A DNA stretch of 64,000 bases from an uncultured Roseovarius sp. (GCA_951812895.1 OX638333.1:2036366-2100365); one strand, 5' to 3'. Counted from the stretch's first letter, positions 52,168-61,339 are shown. The notes: generated by a model from the letters alone, not told the origin. Translations and numbers: made by a program.

Positions 52168-54759
52168 ATGGCAAGCTATCCTGATCCTCTGTTTCCGGTT
52201 TTGGAAAAACTGCGCCGCCCGCTGACCCTCACCTGGGCAGGGATGATAGCGGAGCGGTTGACGCATGCCTTCTGGCCATTGTGGACCCTTCTTGCCGCCT
52301 GTGCTGCGGCATTGATGCTGGGGTTGCATGAGTTTTTGCCGGTTGAGGTGGTCTGGGGCGCTTTGATGCTGTCAGGCCTCGGCCTGCTGGTTTTTGCGGT
52401 ACAGGGTGCTATGCGATTCCGTTGGCCACAGCGACGGGAGGCGCTGGATCGGGTTGATCAGACCTTGGCCGGTCACCCTCTGGCCGCACTTGCCGATCGG
52501 CAAGCGATAGGCAGGGGCGATACTGCATCGGAAACGCTGTGGCGGATGCATCTGCAGCGAATGACAGAGCGTGCATCAACTGCGAAAGCGGTCGAGCCGG
52601 ACCTGAAGCTGTCGCGACGCGATCCGTTTGGTTTGCGCTATATCGCACTGTTAGGGTTGGTCATGGCGCTGCTGTTCGGTTCGGTTTGGCGAGCCGGAAC
52701 AGTTGCAAATATTGCCCCCGGCCAGGCGGCACCGCAACTTGCCACCGGACCTGCGTGGGAAGGGTGGATTGAGCCGCCCGGTTATACCGGTTTGCCGACG
52801 CTCTACCTGAACGATCAGACCGGGGTGATCAAAATCCCGGAAGGCAGCCGTGTTGTTGTGCGCTTGTACGGTGAGGCGGGAGTGCTGGGCGTAACAGAAA
52901 CGGTTTCGGGGCGCGCAAAAACGGATGGAGAAGTTGATCCGGCCACCCGTTTTGATCAGTCCTTTGATGTTGTTTCGGATGGCACACTGACCATTGAGGG
53001 CCCCGGTGGACAATCCTGGAATGTTGTGACTATTCCGGATTTGCCGCCGACTGTTGTTTTGGCTGATGAAGGGGCCAGAACCACGTTTGATGGCCAGATG
53101 AGCCAACCATTTCGGGTGACGGATGATTACGGCGTTGTTGGCGGGACTGCGACCTTTACGCTTGATCTGCCACGGGTGGACCGGGCCCATGGTTTGGTTG
53201 TTGATCCGGAGCCGCGCGATCCCATCGTGCTTGATTTACCGATGCCGATCACCGGTAATCGGAATGATTTCACAGAGAACCTGATTGAAAACCTGTCTGA
53301 GCACCCTTGGGCGCATTTGCCGGTCAAGCTTGAACTGACTGCATTGGATGCGCGGGATCAGGCGGGGACAAGCGCGCCAATGTATCTGAAGCTTCCGGCG
53401 CGCCGGTTCTTCGACCCGCTTGCCGCGTCCATGGTGGAACAGCGGCGCGATCTTTTGTGGTCGCTGGAAAATTCAAAACGAGTGTCACAGGTGTTGCGGG
53501 CTGTGTCCTATAAGCCAGAGCCGAACTTGTTCCGGTCTGAGGCTGCCTATCTTCGGCTTCGGGTTATCATCCGCCAGTTGGAAGCTGGAATTGAGCAGGC
53601 CGCGTTGACAGATGAGACTCGCGATGAAATTGCCCAGGCGCTTTGGGATCTGGCGATATTGCTGGAAGATGGAGATATCGGGGATGCACTGGAACGGATG
53701 CGTGAGGCGCAGGAACGTCTGAGCGAGGCCATGAGAAATGGTGCCAGCGAAGAGGAAATCGCGCGGCTGATGCAGGAATTGCGCGATGCGACGCAAGATT
53801 ACCTGCGCCAGAAATCGCAGCAGGCTCAGCGCGAAGGAGAGCAAAACGGTCAGCAGCAATCCGGCGAAATGATGTCGCTGAACCAGCAAGATCTTCAGGA
53901 TATGATGGACCGGATACAAGACCTGATGGAGCAGGGCCGCTTTGCCGAGGCGCAGCAGGCGCTGGAAGAGTTTCAGGAACTGATGGAAAACCTGCGGGTG
54001 ACCGAAGGACAGGGTCAGGATGGTCAATCCCCGGGCGAGCAGGCGATGGAAGGGCTGGCCGATACGTTGCGTGAACAGCAGGGGCTTTCGGATCAGGCGT
54101 TTCGGGATCTGCAGGAACAGTTCAACCCGAATTCTCAGGCAGGCCAGTCGCAGGGCAACGAGGGTCAAAGTGGTGGTGAAGGGCGCGGTCAGAGTCACGA
54201 TGGGCAAGGATCAGGGCGCGGCGATCAATCTGGTTCCGGTCAGGACGGAAGCACCGGACAGGATGGTGAGAGGTCGCTCGCCCAACGGCAGGAAGCGTTG
54301 AGACAGGAACTGGAGCGTCAACGCAATGGATTACCCGGCGCCGGTAGTGAGGCGGGTGATGCTGCGCGCGAGGCATTGGACCGTGCCGAAGGTGCAATGC
54401 GTGGTGCCGAGGATGCGCTGCGCGATGGGGATCTGGCCGAGGCGATTGACCGGCAGTCGGAAGCCATGGAGGCACTGCGCGATGGGATGCGCAACTTGGG
54501 AGAAGCGCTGGCCGAGAACCAGACCCCGGGCGGCCAGGGTCAGGCACTGGGCCAATTTGGCGAACAGCAATCTGATCCTTTAGGGCGCGCGCCGGGTTCT
54601 TCAAATGGTGGCGTTGGAGATCAGAACGAATTTGCCCGCGGCGAAGATGTTTATCGCCGGGCAAGGGACTTGTTGGACGAAATTCGCCGGCGTTCAGGTG
54701 AAAGCAACCGCCCTGATATCGAGCGAGATTATCTGGAGCGACTGCTCGACAGGTTTTAA
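52168..54759 (+). CDS. TIGR02302-family (DUF4175) membrane protein
   Basis: 863 residues. Three hydrophobic segments lie within the first 180 residues (WPLWTLLAACAAALMLGL, VVWGALMLSGLGLLVFAV, IALLGLVMALLFGSVW), then a large extracytoplasmic region: a beta-rich part (200-400), and from about 440 a long helical, Gln/Glu/Asp/Gly-rich region with runs such as QQSGEMMSLNQQDLQDMMDR and a low-complexity Gly/Gln/Ser stretch near 650-710. The closing DDLLDEIRRRSGESNRP-type ending is typical. This conserved alphaproteobacterial family has no assigned function; the layout suggests a periplasmic coiled-coil scaffold. Convergent with the EamA gene, three bases apart. Confidence 0.87.
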   Translation: MASYPDPLFPVLEKLRRPLTLTWAGMIAERLTHAFWPLWTLLAACAAALMLGLHEFLPVEVVWGALMLSGLGLLVFAVQGAMRFRWPQRREALDRVDQTLAGHPLAALADRQAIGRGDTASETLWRMHLQRMTERASTAKAVEPDLKLSRRDPFGLRYIALLGLVMALLFGSVWRAGTVANIAPGQAAPQLATGPAWEGWIEPPGYTGLPTLYLNDQTGVIKIPEGSRVVVRLYGEAGVLGVTETVSGRAKTDGEVDPATRFDQSFDVVSDGTLTIEGPGGQSWNVVTIPDLPPTVVLADEGARTTFDGQMSQPFRVTDDYGVVGGTATFTLDLPRVDRAHGLVVDPEPRDPIVLDLPMPITGNRNDFTENLIENLSEHPWAHLPVKLELTALDARDQAGTSAPMYLKLPARRFFDPLAASMVEQRRDLLWSLENSKRVSQVLRAVSYKPEPNLFRSEAAYLRLRVIIRQLEAGIEQAALTDETRDEIAQALWDLAILLEDGDIGDALERMREAQERLSEAMRNGASEEEIARLMQELRDATQDYLRQKSQQAQREGEQNGQQQSGEMMSLNQQDLQDMMDRIQDLMEQGRFAEAQQALEEFQELMENLRVTEGQGQDGQSPGEQAMEGLADTLREQQGLSDQAFRDLQEQFNPNSQAGQSQGNEGQSGGEGRGQSHDGQGSGRGDQSGSGQDGSTGQDGERSLAQRQEALRQELERQRNGLPGAGSEAGDAAREALDRAEGAMRGAEDALRDGDLAEAIDRQSEAMEALRDGMRNLGEALAENQTPGGQGQALGQFGEQQSDPLGRAPGSSNGGVGDQNEFARGEDVYRRARDLLDEIRRRSGESNRPDIERDYLERLLDRF

Positions 54760-54762
54760 AAT

Positions 54763-55635
54763 CTAATGCTGTCTCAGCCCGGCTGAGACCTGGGACATTG
54801 CCGCCAGTATTATCAGGCCAGCCCCCGTGGCCTGCAATGCGCCAAACGGGTCGTCCAGCAAAACAACCCCGGATAAAACACCGGACAGAATTTCAGCCGT
54901 TAGCAGGAAGCTGATGACCGCTGGTGCAAGGCGCTGAGCACTCCAGAGAGTCATTACTATGATCGGAAGCACATAAACCGCGCCAAAAAATACGCCATTG
55001 GCAGCGCCGTTCCAGTTTGCTTGTCCCGAGACGCCTATTCCAGTGCCGAGCCAGATGAAGATCAGCCCCAGAATGATGGCACTTATGCCGGAGATAAAAG
55101 CTAGGCTGATGGGGGAGGTTCGTTGGTCTGTGAACAAAAATGCAGCTCCACAGGCCCAAGCGAGACCGGAGAGTATTGCGAGAAGATCGCCGGTGCCAAT
55201 GCCTGCAAGCGAAAGGTCTGCGCCCAATACCAGCCAAGCCCCCGTCAAAGAGGCAATCAGGGCAAAACTGGCATTCCAACCCCAACCGCGACCAAGAAAC
55301 AAAAATTCGATGATCTTGCCCCAGGCGGGTGCGAGGTAGAACAACAGAATAACGCGAACCACATCGGACATCGTAATTGCAGTTGAATAAGTCGTAACGG
55401 CAACGCCAACCAGTGCTGCACCAATTAAACCTTTGCCAGATACTTTGAATGTTATGCGGTTCAGGACCATCCACAGCAGTGCGATCAGCACCGCACCCAC
55501 GTTCATTGCGATGCTTCCCCATGCCCCGTCCATGCCGAGCGATTCGAGGTGGCGTATTGGGATCCACCAAATTCCCCACAGTACTGCGGCGAAGAATGCC
55601 ATAAATGCGGGGATTGCCGGATGTTCTGAGGTCAA
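54763..55635 (-). CDS. EamA/DMT-family transporter
   Basis: 290-residue inner-membrane protein with about ten hydrophobic helices in two EamA repeats; the second repeat includes PAVISFLLTAEILSGVLSGVVLLDDPFG, the usual signature end. DMT exporters move metabolites or amino acids; substrate unknown. No ATG fits the N-terminus: the start used is TTG at 55633-55635, which has AGGA seven bases upstream; the alternative is the ATG at 55602. That TTG overlaps the stop of a 40-codon open frame, so translation may be coupled to it. Confidence 0.85.
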   Translation of the reverse strand: MTSEHPAIPAFMAFFAAVLWGIWWIPIRHLESLGMDGAWGSIAMNVGAVLIALLWMVLNRITFKVSGKGLIGAALVGVAVTTYSTAITMSDVVRVILLFYLAPAWGKIIEFLFLGRGWGWNASFALIASLTGAWLVLGADLSLAGIGTGDLLAILSGLAWACGAAFLFTDQRTSPISLAFISGISAIILGLIFIWLGTGIGVSGQANWNGAANGVFFGAVYVLPIIVMTLWSAQRLAPAVISFLLTAEILSGVLSGVVLLDDPFGALQATGAGLIILAAMSQVSAGLRQH

Positions 55636-55754
55636 GCGACTGTCCTTGCTTTTCCTTGAGGTCCAGATAATTGGCCGACAGCCAGCGTAAGACCGTGTCG
55701 ACTTGACCCAACCAATGTTGCAGCAGCTGCATCAAGTGCACGGAATTCAGGCAT
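55632..55754 (-). CDS. Possible 40-residue leader ORF upstream of the EamA transporter
   Basis: A short open frame of 40 codons (MPEFRALDAAAATLVGSS near its start) with GGAG six bases before its ATG. It begins 20 bp after the stop of the zinc-ribbon gene and its TGA overlaps the TTG start of the transporter by two bases. It has no similarity I recognise. The good ribosome site and exact overlap suggest a coupling leader peptide, but chance cannot be excluded. Confidence 0.35.
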   Translation of the reverse strand: MPEFRALDAAAATLVGSSRHGLTLAVGQLSGPQGKARTVA

Positions 55755-55774
55755 GTCCGTCTCCGACCCCGATG

Positions 55775-56614
55775 TCAGGATCCCGAGATCAGAGACTTGA
55801 TCTGTGCAGGTATATCGCCAAGCAAGTTGTTCAGCGCAGCCCTGCCATTGTTTACGGCATCCACATATGACGCCAGTGGATCAGCCAGAGCAGGAACCAT
55901 TTCGGCGAGTTTCGGCGCAAAGATATAAAGAGCCACGGCGAGCACAACCAGAATAATCACAAGACGGAAGCTCTTGCCAAACCCTTTGCCCTTAGGTTCC
56001 GCGTCTTCTTTATCGCGCTTCTTGGATTTGCTTACTTCTTTGGCTTCAATCTGACCATTACCCGCATCAAGGGATGATGAAATATCTTCGATGTCCGGCA
56101 GCAGATTCTTTCTGGAACTCGGATCGATATCGTGGTCGCTGCGCTCTGCCGTGTCCTCGGCATTCCCGCGCAGCATCGCCATCCGGGCGCGTGCCTGTTG
56201 CGAGCGGATATCCTGTTTGTCAGCGGGTTGGCCCAACCCCAGATCGGGTTGAGTCTCGATCCCCGATCGCCGGTCTGCAGCCCGCGCGGTTTCTTCACGA
56301 GATGCTTCTTCACGCAATACATCTGTTACCGATGGGTCAAGTTCGCGACGCTGCGGTTCGGTATCAGTTTGGTCACTTTGGGTTTCAGGCTCTTCAGAAT
56401 CACCTTCTTGATCAGATTCTGTTTCTTCACTGACCTGATCCCAGTCAGCCTGCGCATCTTCAAGTTCTTCAGGAGGCGCCGCCTGCGGATTATCCGGGTG
56501 ATGCTGAAACCAGGTATCCCCGCAATCAGAGCATTGCACATCGCGCCCGGATTCCGGGATAACCTCATCAGGTACTTCGTATTGCGCCCCACAATTTGGG
56601 CAGATCAGCCTCAT
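55775..56614 (-). CDS. MJ0042-type zinc-ribbon membrane protein
   Basis: 279 residues. An N-terminal zinc ribbon uses Cys5, Cys8, Cys28 and Cys31 (ICPNCGAQYEVP, VQCSDCGDTWF), the MJ0042 family finger. A long acidic, probably disordered linker (about 45-210) leads to one transmembrane helix (about 217-233, RLVIILVVLAVALYIFA) and a short C-terminal tail. The start ATG at 56612-56614 places the ribbon at residue 1 as in relatives; the longer frame lacks family similarity. It faces ftsE divergently. The predicted topology puts the ribbon in the cytoplasm; the role is unknown. Confidence 0.85.
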   Translation of the reverse strand: MRLICPNCGAQYEVPDEVIPESGRDVQCSDCGDTWFQHHPDNPQAAPPEELEDAQADWDQVSEETESDQEGDSEEPETQSDQTDTEPQRRELDPSVTDVLREEASREETARAADRRSGIETQPDLGLGQPADKQDIRSQQARARMAMLRGNAEDTAERSDHDIDPSSRKNLLPDIEDISSSLDAGNGQIEAKEVSKSKKRDKEDAEPKGKGFGKSFRLVIILVVLAVALYIFAPKLAEMVPALADPLASYVDAVNNGRAALNNLLGDIPAQIKSLISGS

Positions 56615-56777
56615 GTTGCCACCTTTGCCTGAGTATTGGCACCAACCTGTATAAATCTGGTGGTTTGAAATCAGCATAAGCGTAATCGTGCCATTGGAAA
56701 AGAGTAAAGCGTTTTCGGTCAGATACCGTTGCACTGGGGGTGCCGGTAGGGCATTTAAAGACACGCATGTATAGGGG

Positions 56778-57461
56778 TTGGCTTTGATCGAGCTGGAGAA
56801 TGTAGGGTATAGTTACGGTGGTGGCGAATTGTTGAGTGACATTTCACTCAAGTTACAGTCCGGATCGTTTCATTTTCTGACCGGCCCTTCGGGTGCGGGG
56901 AAAACCACCATGCTCAAACTATGTTACGGCGCCTTGATCCCAACCGCTGGGCATGTGCGACTGTTCGAGGCGGACGTGCGGGACCTGGAGCGTGATGATG
57001 TAGCGATGGTTCGTCGGCGCGTCGGGGTGGTGCATCAGGATTGCCAGTTTCTGGATCATTTGACCGTGGCTGATAACATTGCGCTTCCCTTGATGGTGTC
57101 CGGCGGAGACCTTTTGGCCGAGTCAGCAAATCTCAAAGAGCTTACAAATTGGGTTGGTCTGACCAACCGGGCGAATGCATATCCGCCGGAACTATCCGGT
57201 GGCGAACGTCAGCGTGCGGCGTTGGCACGCGCGGTGATCATGTCGCCGGATGTCATTCTGGCAGACGAGCCCACCGGAAATGTTGATTGGGAAATGTCGC
57301 AACGGCTGTTGCGGTTGCTGGTTGAGCTGAACCGGATGGGCAAAACAATAATGATCGCCACCCATGATCTGGCGTTGATCCGGGCGGCCAAGGCCCATGT
57401 TCAGGCGCGTGTTCTGCGGATTTCGAACCGCAGGCTACAGCTGGCGGGGGCGGATTTGTGA
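56778..57461 (+). CDS. ftsE: Cell division ATP-binding protein FtsE
   Basis: 227-residue ABC ATPase working with FtsX to activate peptidoglycan amidases at the septum. Walker A is GPSGAGKTT, the signature LSGGERQRAALARAV, Walker B VILADEPTGNVDWE and the switch His is in ATHDLAL. A TTG at 56778 is the best start (MALIELENVGYSYGG) with TAGGGG upstream; a second TTG at 56784 is possible. It overlaps ftsX by four bases. Confidence 0.94.
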   Translation: MALIELENVGYSYGGGELLSDISLKLQSGSFHFLTGPSGAGKTTMLKLCYGALIPTAGHVRLFEADVRDLERDDVAMVRRRVGVVHQDCQFLDHLTVADNIALPLMVSGGDLLAESANLKELTNWVGLTNRANAYPPELSGGERQRAALARAVIMSPDVILADEPTGNVDWEMSQRLLRLLVELNRMGKTIMIATHDLALIRAAKAHVQARVLRISNRRLQLAGADL

Positions 57462-58363
57462 GCCTTAATGTATCTGCCATATCCAGTCTGTTCAGCAGTG
57501 ACAGCCAGGCGGACAAGGTCGTCCCGCCTACTGGATTTACCGCAACGCTCACCTTATTCAGTGCGGCGGCGATGAGTTTTCTGGCGGTGTTTGCCTTGGC
57601 TTTGTCCCTTGCCACGGGCCGGTTGGCAGAACGATGGGGGGCAGAGCTGGCCCGCACATCAACCATTCGTATTTCCGCCCCCGAAGGGCAGTTGCTGGCA
57701 CAGACCGAAGCGGCGCTTCGTGTGCTTGAAACCACAAAAGGTGTGCTATCCGCCCGCGCGTTGACGGCAGAAGAACAGCAAGCCTTGCTTGAACCTTGGT
57801 TTGGCCCTGATCTGCCATTGGAGGCGTTGCCGATCCCGCAATTGATCGAGGTGATCGAGGAAGGTGATGGTTTTGACGCTGAGGGGCTGCGCTTGCGCCT
57901 GTCGGCCGAGGCGCCGGGCGCTGTTGTGGATGATCACACAAGATGGTGCAGGCCGCTGGTGCGTGCGGCGACACGGCTTCGAATGCTTGGCCTATTCTCG
58001 ATATTGCTGATCGGTCTGGCAACTGCGGCGATGATCACGCTGGCCGCAAATGCGGCATTGGCGGCAAACACCCAAGTTATCAGTGTTCTGCGCCTGGTTG
58101 GTGCCCGGGACAGTTATATTTCCAGCGCATTTGAGCGGCGGTTCACGCTGCGGGCGTTGTCAGGGGCTGCGGTTGGCGTTGGGCTGGGGTGTTTGGCAGT
58201 GTTCCTGCTGCCATCGGCACAGGCGACTGGTGGTTTCCTGACCGGGCTTGGGTTTCAGGGCTGGCATTGGCTTTGGCCTGCAATAATTCCGCCGCTGACG
58301 GCCCTGGTGGCCTTTGCGGCGACGCGGACAGCCGCGCGCAGGACGCTGGGGAATATGCGATGA
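57458..58363 (+). CDS. ftsX: Cell division protein FtsX
   Basis: 301-residue FtsX-type permease-like protein. One N-terminal helix (about residues 26-47), a periplasmic domain (about 48-165), and three C-terminal helices (GLFSILLIGLATAAMITLAANAALAAN, ALSGAAVGVGLGCLAVFLLP, WLWPAIIPPLTALVAFAAT). The segment TQVISVLRLVGARDSYISSAFERRF is the conserved cytoplasmic loop that contacts FtsE. It starts with GTG overlapping the ftsE stop (GTGA) and ends overlapping plsC. Shorter and more divergent than gammaproteobacterial FtsX, as usual in this group. Confidence 0.9.
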   Translation: MSLNVSAISSLFSSDSQADKVVPPTGFTATLTLFSAAAMSFLAVFALALSLATGRLAERWGAELARTSTIRISAPEGQLLAQTEAALRVLETTKGVLSARALTAEEQQALLEPWFGPDLPLEALPIPQLIEVIEEGDGFDAEGLRLRLSAEAPGAVVDDHTRWCRPLVRAATRLRMLGLFSILLIGLATAAMITLAANAALAANTQVISVLRLVGARDSYISSAFERRFTLRALSGAAVGVGLGCLAVFLLPSAQATGGFLTGLGFQGWHWLWPAIIPPLTALVAFAATRTAARRTLGNMR

Positions 58364-59094
58364 GCTATGGGGTACAGTGGCTCCGTTCGCTCATATTTGT
58401 CGTCCAGATCTATGCGATGATGGGTGTTCTCGGCATCCTGTTTTTCCCTTGGGCGATCGTTAGCCGCAAGGGTGCGTTGGCGGGTTGCCATGCCTGGTGC
58501 ATCTGGGTGCGTTGGAGCGCGCGTTGGATGGTGGGTTTGCGCACGGAGGTGCGTGGAACACCGCCTACGAGTGAAGTTTTGGTCGCCGCGAAACACCAGT
58601 CTTTCCTTGATATCATCTTGATTTTTGGCGCAGTGCCCGCTGGCAAGTTCATCATGAAGCGAGAGCTGATGTGGGCCCCGGTTTTGGGTCTGTATGCCCT
58701 TCGAATCGGTTGTGTTCCGGTAAACCGGGGAAAGCGGAGTGCGGCGATCAAGAAGATGGTCGCCGACGTCGCAAAGGGCCGTCAGCAGCCCGGTCAGTTG
58801 ATCATCTATCCACAGGGTACGCGGATCGCGCCGGGTGTTAAGGCGCCCTATAAGGTGGGCAGCGGAGTTCTCTATTCAGAGCTTGGGCAGGACTGCGTGC
58901 CTGTGGCAGCCAATGTCGGAGTGTTCTGGCCGCGCAAGGGCATTTACCGCAAGCCGGGTCTGGCGGTTGTTGAGTTTTTGCCCACGATACCGGCAGGTAA
59001 AAGCAAGGGGCAGTTTATGGCAGAGCTGGAAGAGGTGGTTGAAACCGCGTCAAACCGGTTGATGCAGGATGCGGGATTTGATGCGGACGCTTAA
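58360..59094 (+). CDS. plsC: 1-acyl-sn-glycerol-3-phosphate acyltransferase
   Basis: 244-residue membrane acyltransferase transferring an acyl chain to lysophosphatidic acid. The catalytic HX4D motif is AKHQSFLDIILIF; the glycerophosphate-binding motif is IIYPQGTRIAPG (PQGTR where most have PEGTR); VPVNRGKRSAAI is the third block. An N-terminal hydrophobic helix anchors the protein. The ATG at 58360 overlaps the ftsX stop (ATGA); the frame extends upstream inside ftsX, which is rejected. The coupling links lipid synthesis to the division genes. Confidence 0.92.
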   Translation: MSYGVQWLRSLIFVVQIYAMMGVLGILFFPWAIVSRKGALAGCHAWCIWVRWSARWMVGLRTEVRGTPPTSEVLVAAKHQSFLDIILIFGAVPAGKFIMKRELMWAPVLGLYALRIGCVPVNRGKRSAAIKKMVADVAKGRQQPGQLIIYPQGTRIAPGVKAPYKVGSGVLYSELGQDCVPVAANVGVFWPRKGIYRKPGLAVVEFLPTIPAGKSKGQFMAELEEVVETASNRLMQDAGFDADA

Positions 59095-59683
59095 GACAAT
59101 GGAAGAGCTGACAAACCTTTATCCAGAGGCAGTTCCGGCCTCAATTATGAAGGTCGCTAAACAGCTTACACCGCTATATCGCGATTGGATCGAGGGCTCT
59201 CGGTTCTGTATCCTTTCCACAGTCGGAGCAGATGGTGTACACGGCAGCCCGCGAGGGGATGACGGTCCCGTCGTTCGGGTGAAGGATTCCAATACGGCTT
59301 TGATCCCTGACTGGCGCGGGAATAACCGGTTGGATTGCCTGCGTGATATTGTCGAGGATGGGCGAATTGCTATTTTGTTCATGGTTCCGGGATCGAACAC
59401 GACCGTTCGGATAAACGGGCAGGCGGTGCTGACCGATGATCTACAACTACGGGAAAGTTTTGCCCGGAAATCCATATTGCCGACCACGGTGATCGTTATC
59501 GCTGTGGAGGAAGTTTACACCCAATGTGCCAAGGCGCTTATTCGTTCGGGGTTGTGGTCGCGAAACGACAAGGACACCGTGCCGACGGTTGGTCAGATTA
59601 TGGCCGATATGTCCGACGGTGAATATGGCGGCGCGGAATATGATGCGAATTACGAGGAAAACGCCAAGCCGCGGATGTGGTGA
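59081..59683 (+). CDS. Pyridoxamine 5'-phosphate oxidase family (FMN-binding) protein
   Basis: 200-residue split-barrel flavin-binding protein of the MSMEG_1061 type. WIEGSRFCILSTVGADGVHGSPRGD is the typical first barrel block, followed by IPDWRGNNRLDCLRDIVEDGR and VRINGQAVLTDD. It probably binds FMN or a deazaflavin and acts as an oxidoreductase; substrate unknown. The start MRTLKTMEELTNLYPEA at 59081 aligns with family N-termini and has AGGA upstream within plsC, overlapping plsC by 14 bp; the Met at 59099 is the alternative. A strong terminator follows. Confidence 0.87.
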   Translation: MRTLKTMEELTNLYPEAVPASIMKVAKQLTPLYRDWIEGSRFCILSTVGADGVHGSPRGDDGPVVRVKDSNTALIPDWRGNNRLDCLRDIVEDGRIAILFMVPGSNTTVRINGQAVLTDDLQLRESFARKSILPTTVIVIAVEEVYTQCAKALIRSGLWSRNDKDTVPTVGQIMADMSDGEYGGAEYDANYEENAKPRMW

Positions 59684-59761
59684 ATTCTGCAGTCTAACGT
59701 CTGTAAGTTTGATTTCTGACAAGAAGAAGATTGCAACGAAAGTGTCTTAGCCTTGCATATT

Positions 59762-59799
59762 AAGGCCGGTGAGGTGAAATCCTCACCGGCCTTGTTTTT
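59762..59799 (+). terminator. Rho-independent terminator between PPOX-family gene and lpd
   Basis: Perfect 13-bp stem AAGGCCGGTGAGG (59762-59774) / CCTCACCGGCCTT (59781-59793), 6-nt loop, then GTTTTT. On the plus strand it ends the ftsE-ftsX-plsC-PPOX unit; it also lies directly after the convergent lpd stop and could serve both strands. Confidence 0.9.
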
Positions 59800-61186
59800 A
59801 AGCGTGAATAGCACCATCGCCGCAGGCGAGCGCGGCCTCGCGGACGGCTTCGGAATAGGTGGGATGGGCGTGGCAGGTCAGGGCGATGTCTTCTGCCGAG
59901 GCGCCGAATTCCATTGCCACACAGATTTCGTGGATCATGTCGCCGGCTGCAGGGCCGATGATGTGGCAGCCGAGGATACGGTCGGTTTCTGCGTCTGCGA
60001 TAAGCTTTACAAAGCCGTCACCGGCAAACACCGCCTTGGCGCGGCCGTTGCCCATGAATGAGAATTTCCCAACCTTGTATGCGCGGCCTTCTTCTTTGAG
60101 CTCACCTTCGGTTTTACCGACGGTTGCGACCTCCGGGTGTGTATAGACGACCCCCGGGATGACGCCATAATTTACGTGCCCGTGCTGACCGGCGATGGTG
60201 GCAGCTGCGGCCATGCCTTCGTCTTCGGCCTTGTGGGCCAGCATAGGTCCGTCGATGGCGTCGCCGATGGCGTAGATGCCTTTGACATTGGTCTGCCAGT
60301 GGGCATCGGTCTTGATCTGACCGCGCGGGGACATTTCCACACCAAGCGCCTCTAACCCAAGACCATCGGTATAGGGTTTGCGGCCGGTGGAGACGAGGAC
60401 GACATCAGCGTCAATCGCATCTTCCTTGTCATTCTTGCGCAGCTTGTAATGCACTTTGGCTTTGGTTTTGGTGGTCTCAACCTTTTGCACAGCTGCGCCC
60501 ATGACGAACTTAAGGCCTTGTTTCTTAAGGGTTCTCTGGAAGGTTTTCTGCACTTCCGCGTCCATGCCCGGGCAGACCGCATCGAGGAATTCAACCACCG
60601 TGACCTCGGACCCAAGACGGGCATAGACCGAGCCCATTTCCAGACCGATCACACCGGCGCCGATGACAACCAGTTTCTTTGGCACCTTGCCCAGTTCAAG
60701 CGCGCCGGTGGAGGTGACGACGATCTTTTCATCAACCTCTACACCGGGGAGGGAGGACGCCTCGGACCCCGAAGCAATGATGATATTCTTGGTCTCGTGA
60801 ACCTCATCACCAACCTTGACCTTGCCCGCCTCGGGGATCGACCCCCAACCCTGAAGCCAATCTATCTTGTTCTTTTTGAAGAGAAATTCGATGCCCTTGG
60901 TGTTCTGGCCAATGACGTCATCCTTGTAGGCGAGCATCTGTTTCCAGTCTACGGAAGGGGATTTGCCCTTCAGGCCCATTTTGGGAAAGTTATGCTGCGC
61001 CTCGTGCAAGGAATGCGAGGCGTGCAGCAATGCCTTGGACGGGATGCAGCCCACATTCAGGCAGGTGCCGCCAAGCGTTTCGCGCCCCTCGACACAGGCG
61101 GTTTTCAGGCCGAGCTGAGCACAGCGGATGGCAGCGACATAGCCACCGGGGCCGGCTCCGATTACGATAACGTCATAGTTGGCCAT
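59798..61186 (-). CDS. lpdA: Dihydrolipoyl dehydrogenase (E3)
   Basis: 462-residue flavin disulfide reductase, the E3 component reoxidising lipoyl groups of 2-oxoglutarate dehydrogenase. FAD motif [14 protein letters not shown], redox-active pair [20 protein letters not shown] motif [20 protein letters not shown] and the C-terminal His-Glu in [15 protein letters not shown] are all present. It is downstream of sucA and sucB on the same strand, but separated from sucB by a gene for an unknown membrane protein. The 264-bp gap upstream holds several TTGTAC sites, so lpd may be controlled on its own. Confidence 0.96.
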   Translation of the reverse strand: MANYDVIVIGAGPGGYVAAIRCAQLGLKTACVEGRETLGGTCLNVGCIPSKALLHASHSLHEAQHNFPKMGLKGKSPSVDWKQMLAYKDDVIGQNTKGIEFLFKKNKIDWLQGWGSIPEAGKVKVGDEVHETKNIIIASGSEASSLPGVEVDEKIVVTSTGALELGKVPKKLVVIGAGVIGLEMGSVYARLGSEVTVVEFLDAVCPGMDAEVQKTFQRTLKKQGLKFVMGAAVQKVETTKTKAKVHYKLRKNDKEDAIDADVVLVSTGRKPYTDGLGLEALGVEMSPRGQIKTDAHWQTNVKGIYAIGDAIDGPMLAHKAEDEGMAAAATIAGQHGHVNYGVIPGVVYTHPEVATVGKTEGELKEEGRAYKVGKFSFMGNGRAKAVFAGDGFVKLIADAETDRILGCHIIGPAAGDMIHEICVAMEFGASAEDIALTCHAHPTYSEAVREAALACGDGAIHA

Positions 61187-61210
61187 TAAGGTCTCCCTGA
61201 GGTTTTAGTT

Positions 61211-61290
61211 TTGTACAATTTGTACGAATGGTACGCGGGTTTTGTACAGAATTCGAGGGGGTAAGCCAGAGTTGTCTACCGTTTGTACAA
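61211..61290. promoter_or_regulatory. Cluster of TTGTAC sites upstream of lpd
   Basis: Two perfect TTGTACAA palindromes (61211-61218 and 61283-61290), plus TTTGTAC (61219-61225), GGTAC (61230-61234) and TTTTGTACA (61240-61248). Five closely spaced related sites in 80 bp point to binding of a dimeric regulator near the lpd promoter. I do not know which regulator reads this sequence. Confidence 0.5.
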
Positions 61291-61317
61291 TACGGGAGAA
61301 ATGGGGGCGCTGCCCGT

Positions 61318-61330
61318 CGCCCGAAGGGCG
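61318..61330 (+). repeat. GC-rich hairpin adjoining element copy E
   Basis: CGCCC-GAA-GGGCG, perfect 5-bp arms, inside a wider GC-rich imperfect repeat. It lies ten bases before the GAGTATTTT element at 61340. Confidence 0.45.
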
Positions 61331-61339
61331 CCTCCCCCA

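Noticed and set aside
54893-55741. 282-codon minus-strand frame overlapping the EamA transporter
   Set aside because: The alternate frame is Cys/Arg/His-rich without domains; the EamA frame shows clean hydrophobic periodicity.
60449-61189. 246-codon plus-strand open frame opposite lpd
   Set aside because: Antisense shadow of a clear E3 gene; composition is that expected for GC-rich complementary frames.
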